Assembly: GCF_002135295.1 (NCBI RefSeq)
Contig: NZ_NEGG01000018.1
Span: forward strand, 1-64,000
DNA from: Acinetobacter sp. ANC 5054
GTDB taxonomy: Bacteria; Pseudomonadota; Gammaproteobacteria; Pseudomonadales; Moraxellaceae
DNA: 64,000 bases
Direction of reading: 5' to 3'
How positions within the stretch are numbered: the first letter of the stretch is position 1; each line of letters opens with the position of its first letter. Shown here one piece after another: positions 1-9,506 of the stretch. The translations under genes were made by a program, and so were the position numbers. A model generated the notes under the pieces. That model saw only the letters and a program-made list of their open reading frames with translations. It ran no database searches and had not been told where the DNA came from.

Positions 1-53
1 CCGCCGACATTCTGCTTGTAAGGCAGACGCTCTACCAACTGAGCTAAGCGCCC
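1..53 (-). tRNA. tRNA-Val (anticodon TAC), cut by window edge
   Basis: Reads on the minus strand as the 5' part of a valine tRNA: acceptor start GGGCGC, D-loop, and an anticodon loop containing TAC (the reverse complement shows GCCTTACAAG). All 53 visible bases match the complete copy at 304-379. The 3' end, including CCA, lies left of the window. It is the last visible gene of the leftward tRNA operon. Confidence 0.95.
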
Positions 54-74
54 TCAAAAGGTCAATCATGTAAA

Positions 75-151
75 TGGCGCAGCGGACGGGACTCGAACCC
101 GCGACCCCCGGCGTGACAGGCCGGTATTCTAACCAACTGAACTACCGCTGC
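75..151 (-). tRNA. tRNA-Asp (anticodon GTC), copy 2
   Basis: A 77-nt minus-strand tRNA with CCA encoded (TGG at 75-77 on the plus strand). The T-arm GGTTCGAGTCC, anticodon stem and GTC anticodon (context CCTGTCACG) and acceptor GCAGCGG/CCGCTGC are complete. It is identical in sequence to the copy at 198-274, so it probably arose by tandem duplication inside the operon. Confidence 0.97.
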
Positions 152-197
152 ACTTACACAATGTCCTATTGTGGTTCAAACGAATTAAGATTTAAAG

Positions 198-274
198 TGG
201 CGCAGCGGACGGGACTCGAACCCGCGACCCCCGGCGTGACAGGCCGGTATTCTAACCAACTGAACTACCGCTGC
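198..274 (-). tRNA. tRNA-Asp (anticodon GTC), copy 1
   Basis: A complete 77-nt aspartate tRNA on the minus strand with encoded CCA at 198-200 and anticodon GTC. It is the same sequence as 75-151. It lies 29 nt downstream of tRNA-Val (304-379) and is presumably cut from the same primary transcript. Confidence 0.97.
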
Positions 275-303
275 ACTCTAAATATCTTAACGCTGAAAAG
301 GCT

Positions 304-379
304 TGGTGGGCGCTGACGGGATCGAACCGCCGACATTCTGCTTGTAAGGCAGACGCTCTACCAACTGAGCTAAGCGCCC
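304..379 (-). tRNA. tRNA-Val (anticodon TAC), promoter-proximal copy
   Basis: A complete 76-nt valine tRNA on the minus strand, with CCA encoded (TGG at 304-306). The acceptor stem pairs GGGCGC with GCGCCC and the anticodon is TAC. It is the first gene after the consensus promoter at 413-440 and matches the partial copy at 1-53. Confidence 0.97.
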
Positions 380-412
380 TTTTCAAAACATGTTCATCGT
401 TTGATGAGGTGC

Positions 413-440
413 ATTATAGAGAATCCTCACGGTCTGTCAA
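413..440 (-). promoter_or_regulatory. Consensus sigma-70 promoter of the tRNA operon
   Basis: On the minus strand the -35 TTGACA (435-440) and -10 TATAAT (413-418) are both perfect consensus, 16 nt apart. The predicted start is near 405, about 25 nt before the first tRNA. Such strong promoters are usual for stable RNA operons. The stringent-control discriminator was not evaluated. Confidence 0.85.
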
Positions 441-745
441 ACGCTTTTCTAACTCTTTTCCACTTTTTCTGTTTGAGTGATTAAAAAATAAGTTATATTG
501 CGGAAAAATCAGTATTTTTGGATATTTTTTGTCTAAAAACACTCAATTTAATCATCAAATAAATACATAAGTTTCTGCATTATTCACATAAATATCGAAT
601 TTCAAGGTGAAACCGATTTAACCTTACTTTCAAACAGATCATTAATTATACATTGAATTTTCGTTGATGCTGGTTAGACCACATAAATTGAACAATTCAC
701 ATCCTCACGATATTCAACTCTGCACTTCTCTCCTGCTCTCGGCAT
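441..745. other. Intergenic stretch, no gene seen
   Basis: AT-rich non-coding sequence between the tRNA promoter and the elsL terminator. No reading frame of plausible length with a ribosome-binding site, and no tRNA-like fold, was found on either strand. It holds stop codons in all frames. Confidence 0.6.
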
Positions 746-771
746 AAAAAAAGTGCCTCATGGACACTTTT
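746..771 (-). terminator. Rho-independent terminator of the DUF454-elsL operon
   Basis: In the minus direction an AAAAGTG/CACTTTT stem with a short loop runs into a seven-T tract. It lies about 50 nt after the elsL stop codon. Confidence 0.7.
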
Positions 772-822
772 AAATTTTTAATTCAATATCGTTTGATGTA
801 GGGGCTCAGTTAAACCATTTTA

Positions 823-1314
823 CTATTCTGCAATATGGACCAATGCATTTATCGGAATCAGTTGAAACAACTCCACCACATCGACATTTCGCATACGGAT
901 ACAGCCGTGTGACATTGGAATGCCCATCGGTTCACTATCGGGTGTGCCATGAATATAGATATAGCGCTTATAGGTGTCGCAACCCTCCCCAGCATTAAAC
1001 CCATATTCCAAACCACTTAACCATAAAATACGTGAAAGAATCCAATCACGTTCAGGATTAGTGTCTGCAAGTTGTTGATCATATACCTCACCCGTCCATT
1101 GACGTGCTTTAAACACAGCATTTTGCGGCTGATCTGCACCGAACTTTTCAGCCACTTTGTGCCATCCACGTGGTGTTTTACCACTATTCTCTTGCTCACC
1201 AATACCATTTTTACCACTGGAGATGACATAGAACTTATTATGCTTCGGCAAGCTTAGGGTTTGATCTTTTAAATTAATCAGTACATCCGCTCGATCTAAA
1301 TCATATTTAGACAT
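823..1314 (-). CDS. elsL: Cytoplasmic YkuD-domain peptidoglycan-recycling enzyme (ElsL-like L,D-carboxypeptidase)
   Basis: A YkuD-fold protein of about 163 residues without a signal peptide. The catalytic signature is intact: H122, then S135-H136-G137-C138-I139-R140, i.e. the SHGCxR motif with nucleophilic Cys138. Most YkuD proteins are exported L,D-transpeptidases. A short cytoplasmic version in Acinetobacter (ElsL) has been described as an L,D-carboxypeptidase trimming recycled tetrapeptides, affecting beta-lactam tolerance and shape. I assign it by this lack of an export signal and its size. The start chosen is the second Met (1314), with AAAGAG 7 nt upstream; the Met at 1320 has its ribosome site almost touching it. 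It overlaps the end of the DUF454 gene by 8 nt, so the two are probably co-translated. Confidence 0.8.
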   Translation of the reverse strand: MSKYDLDRADVLINLKDQTLSLPKHNKFYVISSGKNGIGEQENSGKTPRGWHKVAEKFGADQPQNAVFKARQWTGEVYDQQLADTNPERDWILSRILWLSGLEYGFNAGEGCDTYKRYIYIHGTPDSEPMGIPMSHGCIRMRNVDVVELFQLIPINALVHIAE

Positions 1315-1735
1315 GTTCATTCTCTTTAGCTTGCTCTGGATTTTCTAATGTTTTTTGTTGAAGCTCTACAGGTTTATTTTGTGGTTCAGGACGTGTCCAT
1401 AACCAGATTGCTACAATGAGCATGGTTAAGTCAGTAAAAATTTTGACTGCAAGCGGTGCGGTTGTGAGTAGCATGATTACGCCACTGATAGACATCATCA
1501 CTGTAGCAAACCATTTTGCCTTTCGTGGCACTGTCCCATTTTCACGCCATGCACGTAAGGTCGGTCCATATTTAGGATGATTTAACAGCCAATCATCCAT
1601 TTGTGGCCAGCCTTTCGAGGCTGCCCAAGCCGCTAAAATTAAAAATACCGTTGTTGGCATACCCGGCAGTAAAGCCCCTATAAAGCCCAATATGACAAAG
1701 ATGACCACCAAACTTCGCCAAAACAACGTTTTCAT
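1307..1735 (-). CDS. DUF454 (YbaN-family) inner-membrane protein
   Basis: A 142-residue protein with hydrophobic segments at about residues 7-35 and two near 78-115. It carries the DUF454 pattern: a GFIGALLPGMPTT turn, then a segment containing WLLNHPKYGP. The family (YbaN in E. coli) is widespread in proteobacteria with no settled function. It is first in a two-gene unit whose second gene, elsL, overlaps its 3' end. That makes a link to envelope or peptidoglycan maintenance plausible, but this is inference from position only. Confidence 0.8.
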   Translation of the reverse strand: MKTLFWRSLVVIFVILGFIGALLPGMPTTVFLILAAWAASKGWPQMDDWLLNHPKYGPTLRAWRENGTVPRKAKWFATVMMSISGVIMLLTTAPLAVKIFTDLTMLIVAIWLWTRPEPQNKPVELQQKTLENPEQAKENEHV

Positions 1736-1823
1736 ACCGCAACCCTAGACCAACAATTCAGGTAGTATAAAGTGTTTTTTCCTATTCTCCGTTGTTATTC
1801 TGCATAAATCTCTGGGTTTTGAT

Positions 1824-2681
1824 ATGAGCTTATCAGCATTGTCCACATCTTTATTTGAGCCATGGTTACAGTATCAAAATCCATTAGTTCGCCAACTGGC
1901 GTTTTGTATTGCCAGCCCCAATATTTTGCAACACATTCCAAATGAACTTGAGGTCGTACATGCCTTTCAGCTACATTATGATGCAGTCTGGCACAAGCAT
2001 TGGCAAAATTATCATCCGCGTTTACTTGAGCTAGATCAAAAGCCTGAAGAATTAGGGCTTTTTTTGCAAAAACTAAAAAGTACGCGTTTGGGCTTACGTT
2101 TTGAGATGTTTATTTGGTTTTGGTTGCTCGATCAGAAATATCATCCTTACCAACTTTTGGGCCATAGCATTCAAAAAATTGACGGCCCACGGACACTAGG
2201 TGAATTGGATTTTGTTTTACTCAACACTGAAACTCAAGAAATTGAGCATTGGGAAGTCGCCCTCAAATATTACCTCGCCGAACGTGATTTTAGCTTGGCC
2301 TATTGGTATGGCTTAAATCGTAGCGATACTTTAGCGCGTAAACTTAATCATTTTAGTCAAAAGCAATTTCAATTTAATGAAGCACTTGGACAAAGCATTC
2401 AACGCCGATTTTGTGTGTTGAAAGGTCAATTATATCTGCCACTCGAAACAAATATGCCTCTACCGAATTGGGTCAATCCACAACGTCGAATCGGACAATG
2501 GGGTCATCAAATTGCGCCACAACTCCAATCCTTTTACCGTTTACAGAGAAGTGAATGGATCTGTCCGCAAGACATCAACAGCAGTGAAATCGCAACGTGG
2601 TGGACAGATGGCTTATATAAACATATCGCTCAAGAATCCTATTATATGTATCGACTACCGCGGCTTGTTCTTCCACAATAG
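1824..2681 (+). CDS. DUF1853 family protein
   Basis: A 285-residue soluble protein. The N-terminal NPLVRQLAFCIASPNIL stretch, a central RLGLRFEMFIWFWL segment and GPRTLGELDFVLL followed by HWEVALKYYL fit the DUF1853 family of gamma-proteobacteria. The conserved D/E-rich core (GELDF, EHWEVALKYYL) has the look of a PD-(D/E)XK nuclease-type fold, with an E-x-K-like element replaced by E-V-A-L-K. That resemblance is my inference. It is divergent from the DUF454-elsL unit. No terminator was seen directly downstream. Function is unknown. Confidence 0.75.
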   Translation: MSLSALSTSLFEPWLQYQNPLVRQLAFCIASPNILQHIPNELEVVHAFQLHYDAVWHKHWQNYHPRLLELDQKPEELGLFLQKLKSTRLGLRFEMFIWFWLLDQKYHPYQLLGHSIQKIDGPRTLGELDFVLLNTETQEIEHWEVALKYYLAERDFSLAYWYGLNRSDTLARKLNHFSQKQFQFNEALGQSIQRRFCVLKGQLYLPLETNMPLPNWVNPQRRIGQWGHQIAPQLQSFYRLQRSEWICPQDINSSEIATWWTDGLYKHIAQESYYMYRLPRLVLPQ

Positions 2682-2839
2682 AAGACTAGAAAATTTATAA
2701 TTCATTGGCAATTACATATATTTACTTAACCACCATAAAAATTACCTACTGTTTAATTCGATGATTTTTTAATCTAAATCTCACATCAGAATAATTTAAT
2801 GATTCCAAAATTATTCATTAAAAATGGAGAATATAGTCA

Positions 2840-2989
2840 ATGAAAAAGATTCTAGCTACTTCACTTCTTGTTGTACTCGCATTAACTGGTTGTAATACGT
2901 TTAAAGGCTTTGGTAAGGACGTCTCTAAAGCCGGAGATGCCGTGACCGATACTGCTGAAAAAACTTCTGACGAAATCCGCCGTAATTAA
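2840..2989 (+). CDS. Entericidin-like small lipoprotein
   Basis: A 49-residue protein whose first 18 residues form a lipoprotein signal ending LALTGC, with Cys18 the lipidation site. The mature part is short and amphipathic (NTFKGFGKDVSKAGDAV...), as in EcnA/EcnB entericidins. TGGAGA sits 11-16 nt upstream of the ATG. A strong terminator follows. Entericidins are small membrane lipoproteins linked in E. coli to an antidote/toxin pair. Only one member is present here, and single copies are common in Acinetobacter and are of unknown role. Confidence 0.8.
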   Translation: MKKILATSLLVVLALTGCNTFKGFGKDVSKAGDAVTDTAEKTSDEIRRN

Positions 2990-3014
2990 TTTATTCTCTC
3001 ATTTAATAAAAGAG

Positions 3015-3037
3015 CCCTATTTAAATAGGGTTTTTTT
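3015..3037 (+). terminator. Terminator after the entericidin-like gene
   Basis: A perfect CCCTATTTAAATAGGG hairpin followed by seven T residues, 26 nt after the stop codon. Confidence 0.85.
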
Positions 3038-3064
3038 ATGGCTAAATTTCCCTTCGCCGTTTGA

Positions 3065-4240
<1,176 letters not shown>

Positions 4241-4263
4241 TTGCCGAATAAATAAACTGAAAT

Positions 4264-4295
4264 AAAAAAAGGAACTTCGTGGAGTTCCTTTTTTT
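4264..4295. terminator. Bidirectional terminator between dapE and chpC
   Basis: A GGAACT/AGTTCC stem flanked by A7 and T7 tracts. It works in both directions for the convergent dapE (+) and pil-chp operon (-). Confidence 0.85.
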
Positions 4296-4315
4296 ATTTC
4301 TAAGTTATTGGTGCA

Positions 4316-4783
4316 TTAAGCTGCTTGAATACCAATACTACTTTGAATATTAACTAAATTTGGAATGTGAAAAACTTGATCGGCCATGCGTACATATTGA
4401 AAAATGTTGGCGTCCGTAACTTTCTGATCTTCATCAACCACTTCCGAAATACGTAATCGAATCGTTCTAGGCATTTCATTACACATGAGTGCAAAGCGCT
4501 GAGCAACATCATCGCCTTCTATGACCAACGCCACACCACTGCTTTTCTCTGGGTCATTTACCGCAAATACAGGGAGCTTCAATTCATGCCATTCAACCAC
4601 AGACACTTTAGTATCACTATCGAGTGCTGAGAGCACAATATTTTGTGGCAACAGCATCGGTTCCTTGCTGTGACAATCAATGATATAGGCATCGATGAAT
4701 CCCGTTGAAACCGTGATCAGATGTTGCAGTTCTTGCTGATCAATTTTATCGCTAACAACCTGAGATACAGAATTTTGGCTCAT
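4316..4783 (-). CDS. chpC: ChpC-like CheW-domain protein
   Basis: A 155-residue single-domain protein at the 3' end of the pil-chp operon. The segment LPQNIVLSALD through LPVFAVNDP and GVALVIEGDD resembles the CheW-like fold of Pseudomonas ChpC, an accessory adaptor of the twitching-motility chemosensory array. Its Shine-Dalgarno (AGGGG, 6 nt from ATG) overlaps the stop codon of chpA, so it is translationally coupled. Sequence similarity to CheW is faint by eye. The assignment rests largely on position and size, and it could be a diverged Acinetobacter-specific protein. Confidence 0.65.
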   Translation of the reverse strand: MSQNSVSQVVSDKIDQQELQHLITVSTGFIDAYIIDCHSKEPMLLPQNIVLSALDSDTKVSVVEWHELKLPVFAVNDPEKSSGVALVIEGDDVAQRFALMCNEMPRTIRLRISEVVDEDQKVTDANIFQYVRMADQVFHIPNLVNIQSSIGIQAA

Positions 4784-4786
4784 GAC

Positions 4787-7700
4787 TTACCCCTGCTTTT
4801 CTGTAATTAATGCTTCAATGTTTGCAAGCAATTCGGCTTCTTGGAACGGTTTACCCATATAGTGCGTTACACCTAAGCTAAATGCTCGTTCACGGTGTTT
4901 TTCACCTGTACGAGAGGTAATCATAATGATCGGCAATTCTCGGTGTATATCATGGTGACGAACAAGGTTGGTCACTTCGAAACCGTCCATACGCGGCATT
5001 TCAATATCAAGCAACATTAAGTCTGGGCGTACATTTTCCAACTGTTCAATGGCATCCACACCATCTTTAGCAGTGACAACATCATAACCTTGACGTTCAA
5101 GCAGACGAGACGTCACTTTACGTACAGTTACGGAGTCATCGACAATCATCACTAAGCGGCGCGCATTACCTTGACGGTTAAGATCACGTTGATCACCCAA
5201 TTGCTTAACACGCTGTGAAGTTTGGATTTGACGGGCAATATTTTGACCATCCAAAATCAAGCAGACTTGACCATCACCCAGAATCGTTGCACCTGCAATT
5301 GCACCCACACTGGTAAATTGCTGACCAATCGGTTTCACCACAATCTGAGAACGCGAACCCACCAACTGATCGACAAGCAATGCAATCGTTTGTCCGCTGT
5401 TCCCTTTAATCAATAATACTGGCAATGAATGCGCAACATTATTTAAACGAGGTACAGGTTGGTTGCCGACAAATTCAGATAAATAGCGTAACTTGTAGTG
5501 GGTATTATCAATTTTGAAGCTGTCATCTTTACTATTGAAGTAAGTTTCAAGTGCAGATGGTGCAATACGCACAATACGTTCGATTTGTGCCAGTGAAATA
5601 GCGTATTGCTGGTCGCCCGCTTTCACCATCAAGGCATCACTCACCGCTACAGTGGTCGGTACCCGAATGGTAAATGTTGTGCCCTGTCCCAATACAGATT
5701 CAACTGACACATGACCACCCAACGCTTTAATTTCACTTTGAACTACGTCTAAGCCCACGCCACGACCAGAAATTTGGGTAACGGCTTGTGCTGTAGAGAA
5801 ACCAGGATGGAAGATCAACTGCAAGATTTCTTGCTTATCTAAGATTTGATCTGCTTTGATTAAGCCTTGCTTTAACGCTTTTTCTTTAATCTTCGCTTCA
5901 TCAATCCCTTTACCATCATCTTTGAAAGACACCAGTACATCTGTACCTTGACGGCTAATATTCAGCAGAATATTACCGACTTGTGGTTTATTCAAAGCAA
6001 TACGGTCTTGAGTATCTTCTAAACCATGGTCAATCGCATTACGCAGCATATGCTCAAATGGTGTCACCAAACGTTCAAGAATGGTACGGTCTAATTCACC
6101 TTCGGTATTTTGAACAATCAATTCTGCTGGACGGTTCAAAGTCGATGAGGTTTGGCGAACAATACGTTGTAAGCGCGGTAACAAACGATCAAATGGAACC
6201 AAGCGCGTACGCATCAGACTTTCTTGAATTTCAGATTGAATACGTGATTGTTGTAATAACAAACCTTCAGCATCACGAATTTTTTCCGCCAAGGTACTCT
6301 TAAAGTCGACCAAATCCGATGCAGATTCCGCTAGTGATTTCGATAATTGGTTAATCGACGAATATTGGTCCATTTCCAATGGGTCAAAATCGGCATAGCG
6401 TGAGTTTTCAGAACCATGTTTGGCAATAATTTGTGACTCTAGCTCACCATCCATTCGACGTAATTGGTCAGCCAAACGCTTAATTGCCAATTCCATTTCA
6501 TTCAATGTATTTCCGAGCTGACCTAAGTCCATCTCGATACGTGAACGGTTAATCGAGTTCTCACCCGACAAATCAATCATCTTCTCGACAAGATCCGCAG
6601 AAATACGAATCATCTCGTTGCTGTTATCGTTAGTACCAGATTCAGACCATTCACCCAACATAGATGGCGGTTCAACACCATCACCTTGAATAAATTCAAA
6701 GCCTTTAGTAACAACACCGAGATCAGATTCCGCCACACGGTTTGGTAATTGTGCAGTAACGTCAACGTATTGAATCGACTCTAAACTGAGTTTAATACTG
6801 TCATAATTACTATAGTCATGGCTGAAAAGCGCTTGTTTTAACCACGCTAACGTAGTCTTGAGCAATCCATCGTATGCATTTGAGTTAAAATGATGTACCG
6901 CAAATTGTTCAAATGTGGTTTCAAGTTGATAAGCAATAGATGCGACAGGCTCATTTTCAACCATGCGTGCACCACCTTTAATACTGTGGGCAGCACGTTG
7001 TAATTGAAGTAATAAGTTACGGTCGCTTCGTTGATCCGTCCATTGCGTCAACAATTGTGATGCTTGTTCAAGAATCTCTTCCGACTCTTCAAGGAAAGTT
7101 TCTTCCATGACTGTACGTAAGTCATCATCAATATTTTGTGCATGTTCAGAAACAGCATGCTCCAATACATCAATAGCCGGTTCTTGAGCCGTTGAATCTT
7201 CATGAATTTCTGGCGTTGGTTCTTCTTCTACAAGCACTTCTTCAAGTGTTTCTACAGAAGTATCCAATTCTTCAGGTTGTTCAAGTAAATCATCTGTGGC
7301 TTCAGTTAATTCAACTTGCTCAAGTTCTGCTGTTGCTTCACCTGACGCAATCGTTTGAATATTTTTCAGAATATCAATGACATTGGTCGCTGGATAATCT
7401 ACACCTTGATCACGAATCGTTTGTATACGATCTGCTATATCATCTTGCACTAAACGAATAATTTGAATAAGTGCTGGATTAATATTGATTTGCTGACGAA
7501 TAATTCGCTCGTAAATAGATTCCAACTCATGCGAAATCAAACCGACATGAGAAGCGGCAACCATGTTTGCGCCACCTTTTAAAGTGTGCAAATAACGCAT
7601 CAAATTATTCAATGCAGAGGTATCGGTTTGATCACGCGTCCAAGTACTTAAATCTTGGTCAATCCCTACTAAAAGCTCTTCAGCTTCTTCAATGAAAATA

Positions 7701-9337
7701 TTTAATAGATCTTCATCAAACTCTTGATTGCTTTCATCGGACTGAATTTGCTGATGATCAAGCTGAATACGCTGACTTAATTGAGCAAAGTCGACACTCG
7801 AAGTTGTAGCCACTGGAGCAATTTGTGCTGGTGATGCTTCAACAACCTGAGCTGGAATAGATTGCTCCACCGTTTCAGTAAGACTTTCATCAACAGTTTC
7901 TGCAACGTGTTCAATATCTTGTTGTACAAAGGCAGACAGCTCTGTCAGGAAGCGTTGAAGATCTTCACCCAATACAACGCGTTGACCCGCGGCCAATGTA
8001 TCGAATAAATGAATAAATTCTTGATGTGCTTGCGCAAACAACTCATATGCATAATCCGCATTGAGTAGTTCTGGTTTTTCAAGCAGCGCTTGATAACCTG
8101 AATTTAATTGTGCCGTAAAGTCATGAATACCAACTGAAGCACGATTATTGGTATGTTCAATCAATTGTGATGCTTGAACACTTAAGCTTTGAATATATTC
8201 AGGGAACTCACTTAATGCGCGTTTATCAAACTCAAACTCTGCATCTAATAACTGATCAATATTCAATTCAATCAGTTTTGAAACTAGACCTTGCGGATTA
8301 TCCTCAGGTGCTAACTGATCTTGACTGGCAAAACCATAATCATCCCAAGCAGCTTTAAATGTCGCATAAATCGCTTGTAGATTTACAGCATTGCCAGCAC
8401 GTAGTACATGTAAATAGTCACGTACGAACTCTGCGTATTGAATCAGTAAAGCCGCTTCTTTGGATGAAGAACCAATCTCTTCTTGCAGCAAGGTTTTAAA
8501 CAGATTTTCAACTTTTGAACTGGCTTCAAAAATTTCATCAATCTGCGCCATCGATGAACTACCACGTAACGTATGCAGTGCACGAATCAGGCCATTATAA
8601 TCTTGTGATTTAGTTTCCGCCGTTTGTAAGAATTGATCGATCGTTTGCAGATGTTCTTCAGCTTCTTCAATAAAGATATTGACTGTTTCAGCCACTAAAG
8701 AATCTTCGGCTTCAGCTACGATAATCTCTTCAGAGACTTCTACTTCAACTGCTTCCTCGACACTTGAAGGTGCAACTTCAATTGGAGTACTTTCAGTTTC
8801 AGTTGCATCATCAAGTTCAAGACCCGTTCGAACATCTTCAGATTTTAACTGATCAGCTAAAACCAATAGTTCTTCTAATGCTGGCTCAAGGCTCATATTT
8901 TGTTGTAGTTGTTGGCCCAATAGTACCAGTGGACGTAAATCAACTGTCAATTCAGTGACTTGTTTAAAACTTGGATATAATTTGTATTGATATACGTTTG
9001 ATACGGTCTGCGCGAATTTTTGCACGACAGGTGTCAATTGTACTGAACCCGAAATTACGCGATTCAAAGTATCTTCTACCGCCCATGCAGTTTCACCCGC
9101 CGATTTTGCCCCGACCATACGACCTGAACCTTTCAGGGTATGGAAATGACGTCGAATTGTCGTCAAGGTTTCTTTATCTTGTGGATTTGCAAGCCAAGTC
9201 GTAAATAGACCCTCTAGCTCTTCAAAGATTTCTTCTATTTCTTCAACAAAAATCTCAAGAATTTCTGCATCTTGATCAAGATAACTATCTTCAGGAAGCG
9301 TAGTCGTTTCAACTAAATTTTTTAATATTTCTTTCAT
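4787..9337 (-). CDS. chpA: ChpA hybrid histidine kinase of the type IV pilus chemosensory system
   Basis: A 1516-residue CheA-type kinase. Four histidine-phosphotransfer modules are visible with candidate phosphohistidines H66 (HTLKG), H255 (HTLRG), H584 (HTLKG) and H784 (HSIKG). They are separated by acidic linkers. Then come a dimerisation region (about 905-1060), a HATPase domain (N-box HMLRNAIDHGLED near 1097, GRGVGLDVV near 1194), a CheW-like domain (about 1235-1375) and a C-terminal receiver. Receiver acidic pair D1400/D1401, phosphoacceptor D1444 and Lys1496 are intact. Pseudomonas ChpA is near 2470 residues with more phosphotransfer modules, so this is a shortened version. It feeds phosphate to PilG and PilH. 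Confidence 0.95.
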   Translation of the reverse strand: MKEILKNLVETTTLPEDSYLDQDAEILEIFVEEIEEIFEELEGLFTTWLANPQDKETLTTIRRHFHTLKGSGRMVGAKSAGETAWAVEDTLNRVISGSVQLTPVVQKFAQTVSNVYQYKLYPSFKQVTELTVDLRPLVLLGQQLQQNMSLEPALEELLVLADQLKSEDVRTGLELDDATETESTPIEVAPSSVEEAVEVEVSEEIIVAEAEDSLVAETVNIFIEEAEEHLQTIDQFLQTAETKSQDYNGLIRALHTLRGSSSMAQIDEIFEASSKVENLFKTLLQEEIGSSSKEAALLIQYAEFVRDYLHVLRAGNAVNLQAIYATFKAAWDDYGFASQDQLAPEDNPQGLVSKLIELNIDQLLDAEFEFDKRALSEFPEYIQSLSVQASQLIEHTNNRASVGIHDFTAQLNSGYQALLEKPELLNADYAYELFAQAHQEFIHLFDTLAAGQRVVLGEDLQRFLTELSAFVQQDIEHVAETVDESLTETVEQSIPAQVVEASPAQIAPVATTSSVDFAQLSQRIQLDHQQIQSDESNQEFDEDLLNIFIEEAEELLVGIDQDLSTWTRDQTDTSALNNLMRYLHTLKGGANMVAASHVGLISHELESIYERIIRQQININPALIQIIRLVQDDIADRIQTIRDQGVDYPATNVIDILKNIQTIASGEATAELEQVELTEATDDLLEQPEELDTSVETLEEVLVEEEPTPEIHEDSTAQEPAIDVLEHAVSEHAQNIDDDLRTVMEETFLEESEEILEQASQLLTQWTDQRSDRNLLLQLQRAAHSIKGGARMVENEPVASIAYQLETTFEQFAVHHFNSNAYDGLLKTTLAWLKQALFSHDYSNYDSIKLSLESIQYVDVTAQLPNRVAESDLGVVTKGFEFIQGDGVEPPSMLGEWSESGTNDNSNEMIRISADLVEKMIDLSGENSINRSRIEMDLGQLGNTLNEMELAIKRLADQLRRMDGELESQIIAKHGSENSRYADFDPLEMDQYSSINQLSKSLAESASDLVDFKSTLAEKIRDAEGLLLQQSRIQSEIQESLMRTRLVPFDRLLPRLQRIVRQTSSTLNRPAELIVQNTEGELDRTILERLVTPFEHMLRNAIDHGLEDTQDRIALNKPQVGNILLNISRQGTDVLVSFKDDGKGIDEAKIKEKALKQGLIKADQILDKQEILQLIFHPGFSTAQAVTQISGRGVGLDVVQSEIKALGGHVSVESVLGQGTTFTIRVPTTVAVSDALMVKAGDQQYAISLAQIERIVRIAPSALETYFNSKDDSFKIDNTHYKLRYLSEFVGNQPVPRLNNVAHSLPVLLIKGNSGQTIALLVDQLVGSRSQIVVKPIGQQFTSVGAIAGATILGDGQVCLILDGQNIARQIQTSQRVKQLGDQRDLNRQGNARRLVMIVDDSVTVRKVTSRLLERQGYDVVTAKDGVDAIEQLENVRPDLMLLDIEMPRMDGFEVTNLVRHHDIHRELPIIMITSRTGEKHRERAFSLGVTHYMGKPFQEAELLANIEALITEKQG

Positions 9338-9506
9338 AGCTAAGGCTTCTTATGTTTTGCCACCAAGAAGGTTGCTCAAACTTAATTGTAACCATCACGT
9401 CAAACTTAACTTTCCATTGTTAAAGCCAAGTTTACCTTACGATGTGTTATCTATCATCGGTGAGGTGCCCTAGCCTAAACTAGGACACCACAGGTATGTG
9501 CCTAAC

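Noticed and set aside
74..316. A plus-strand reading frame of 80 codons over the tRNA genes, with a repeated 26-residue unit
   Set aside because: It is the antisense translation of two identical tRNA-Asp copies; the repeat simply reflects the tRNA duplication, and there is no ribosome site.
2512..2700. A 62-codon frame overlapping the end of the DUF1853 gene
   Set aside because: It lies in another frame of that gene, without a Shine-Dalgarno or recognisable motif, and ends in the intergenic region.
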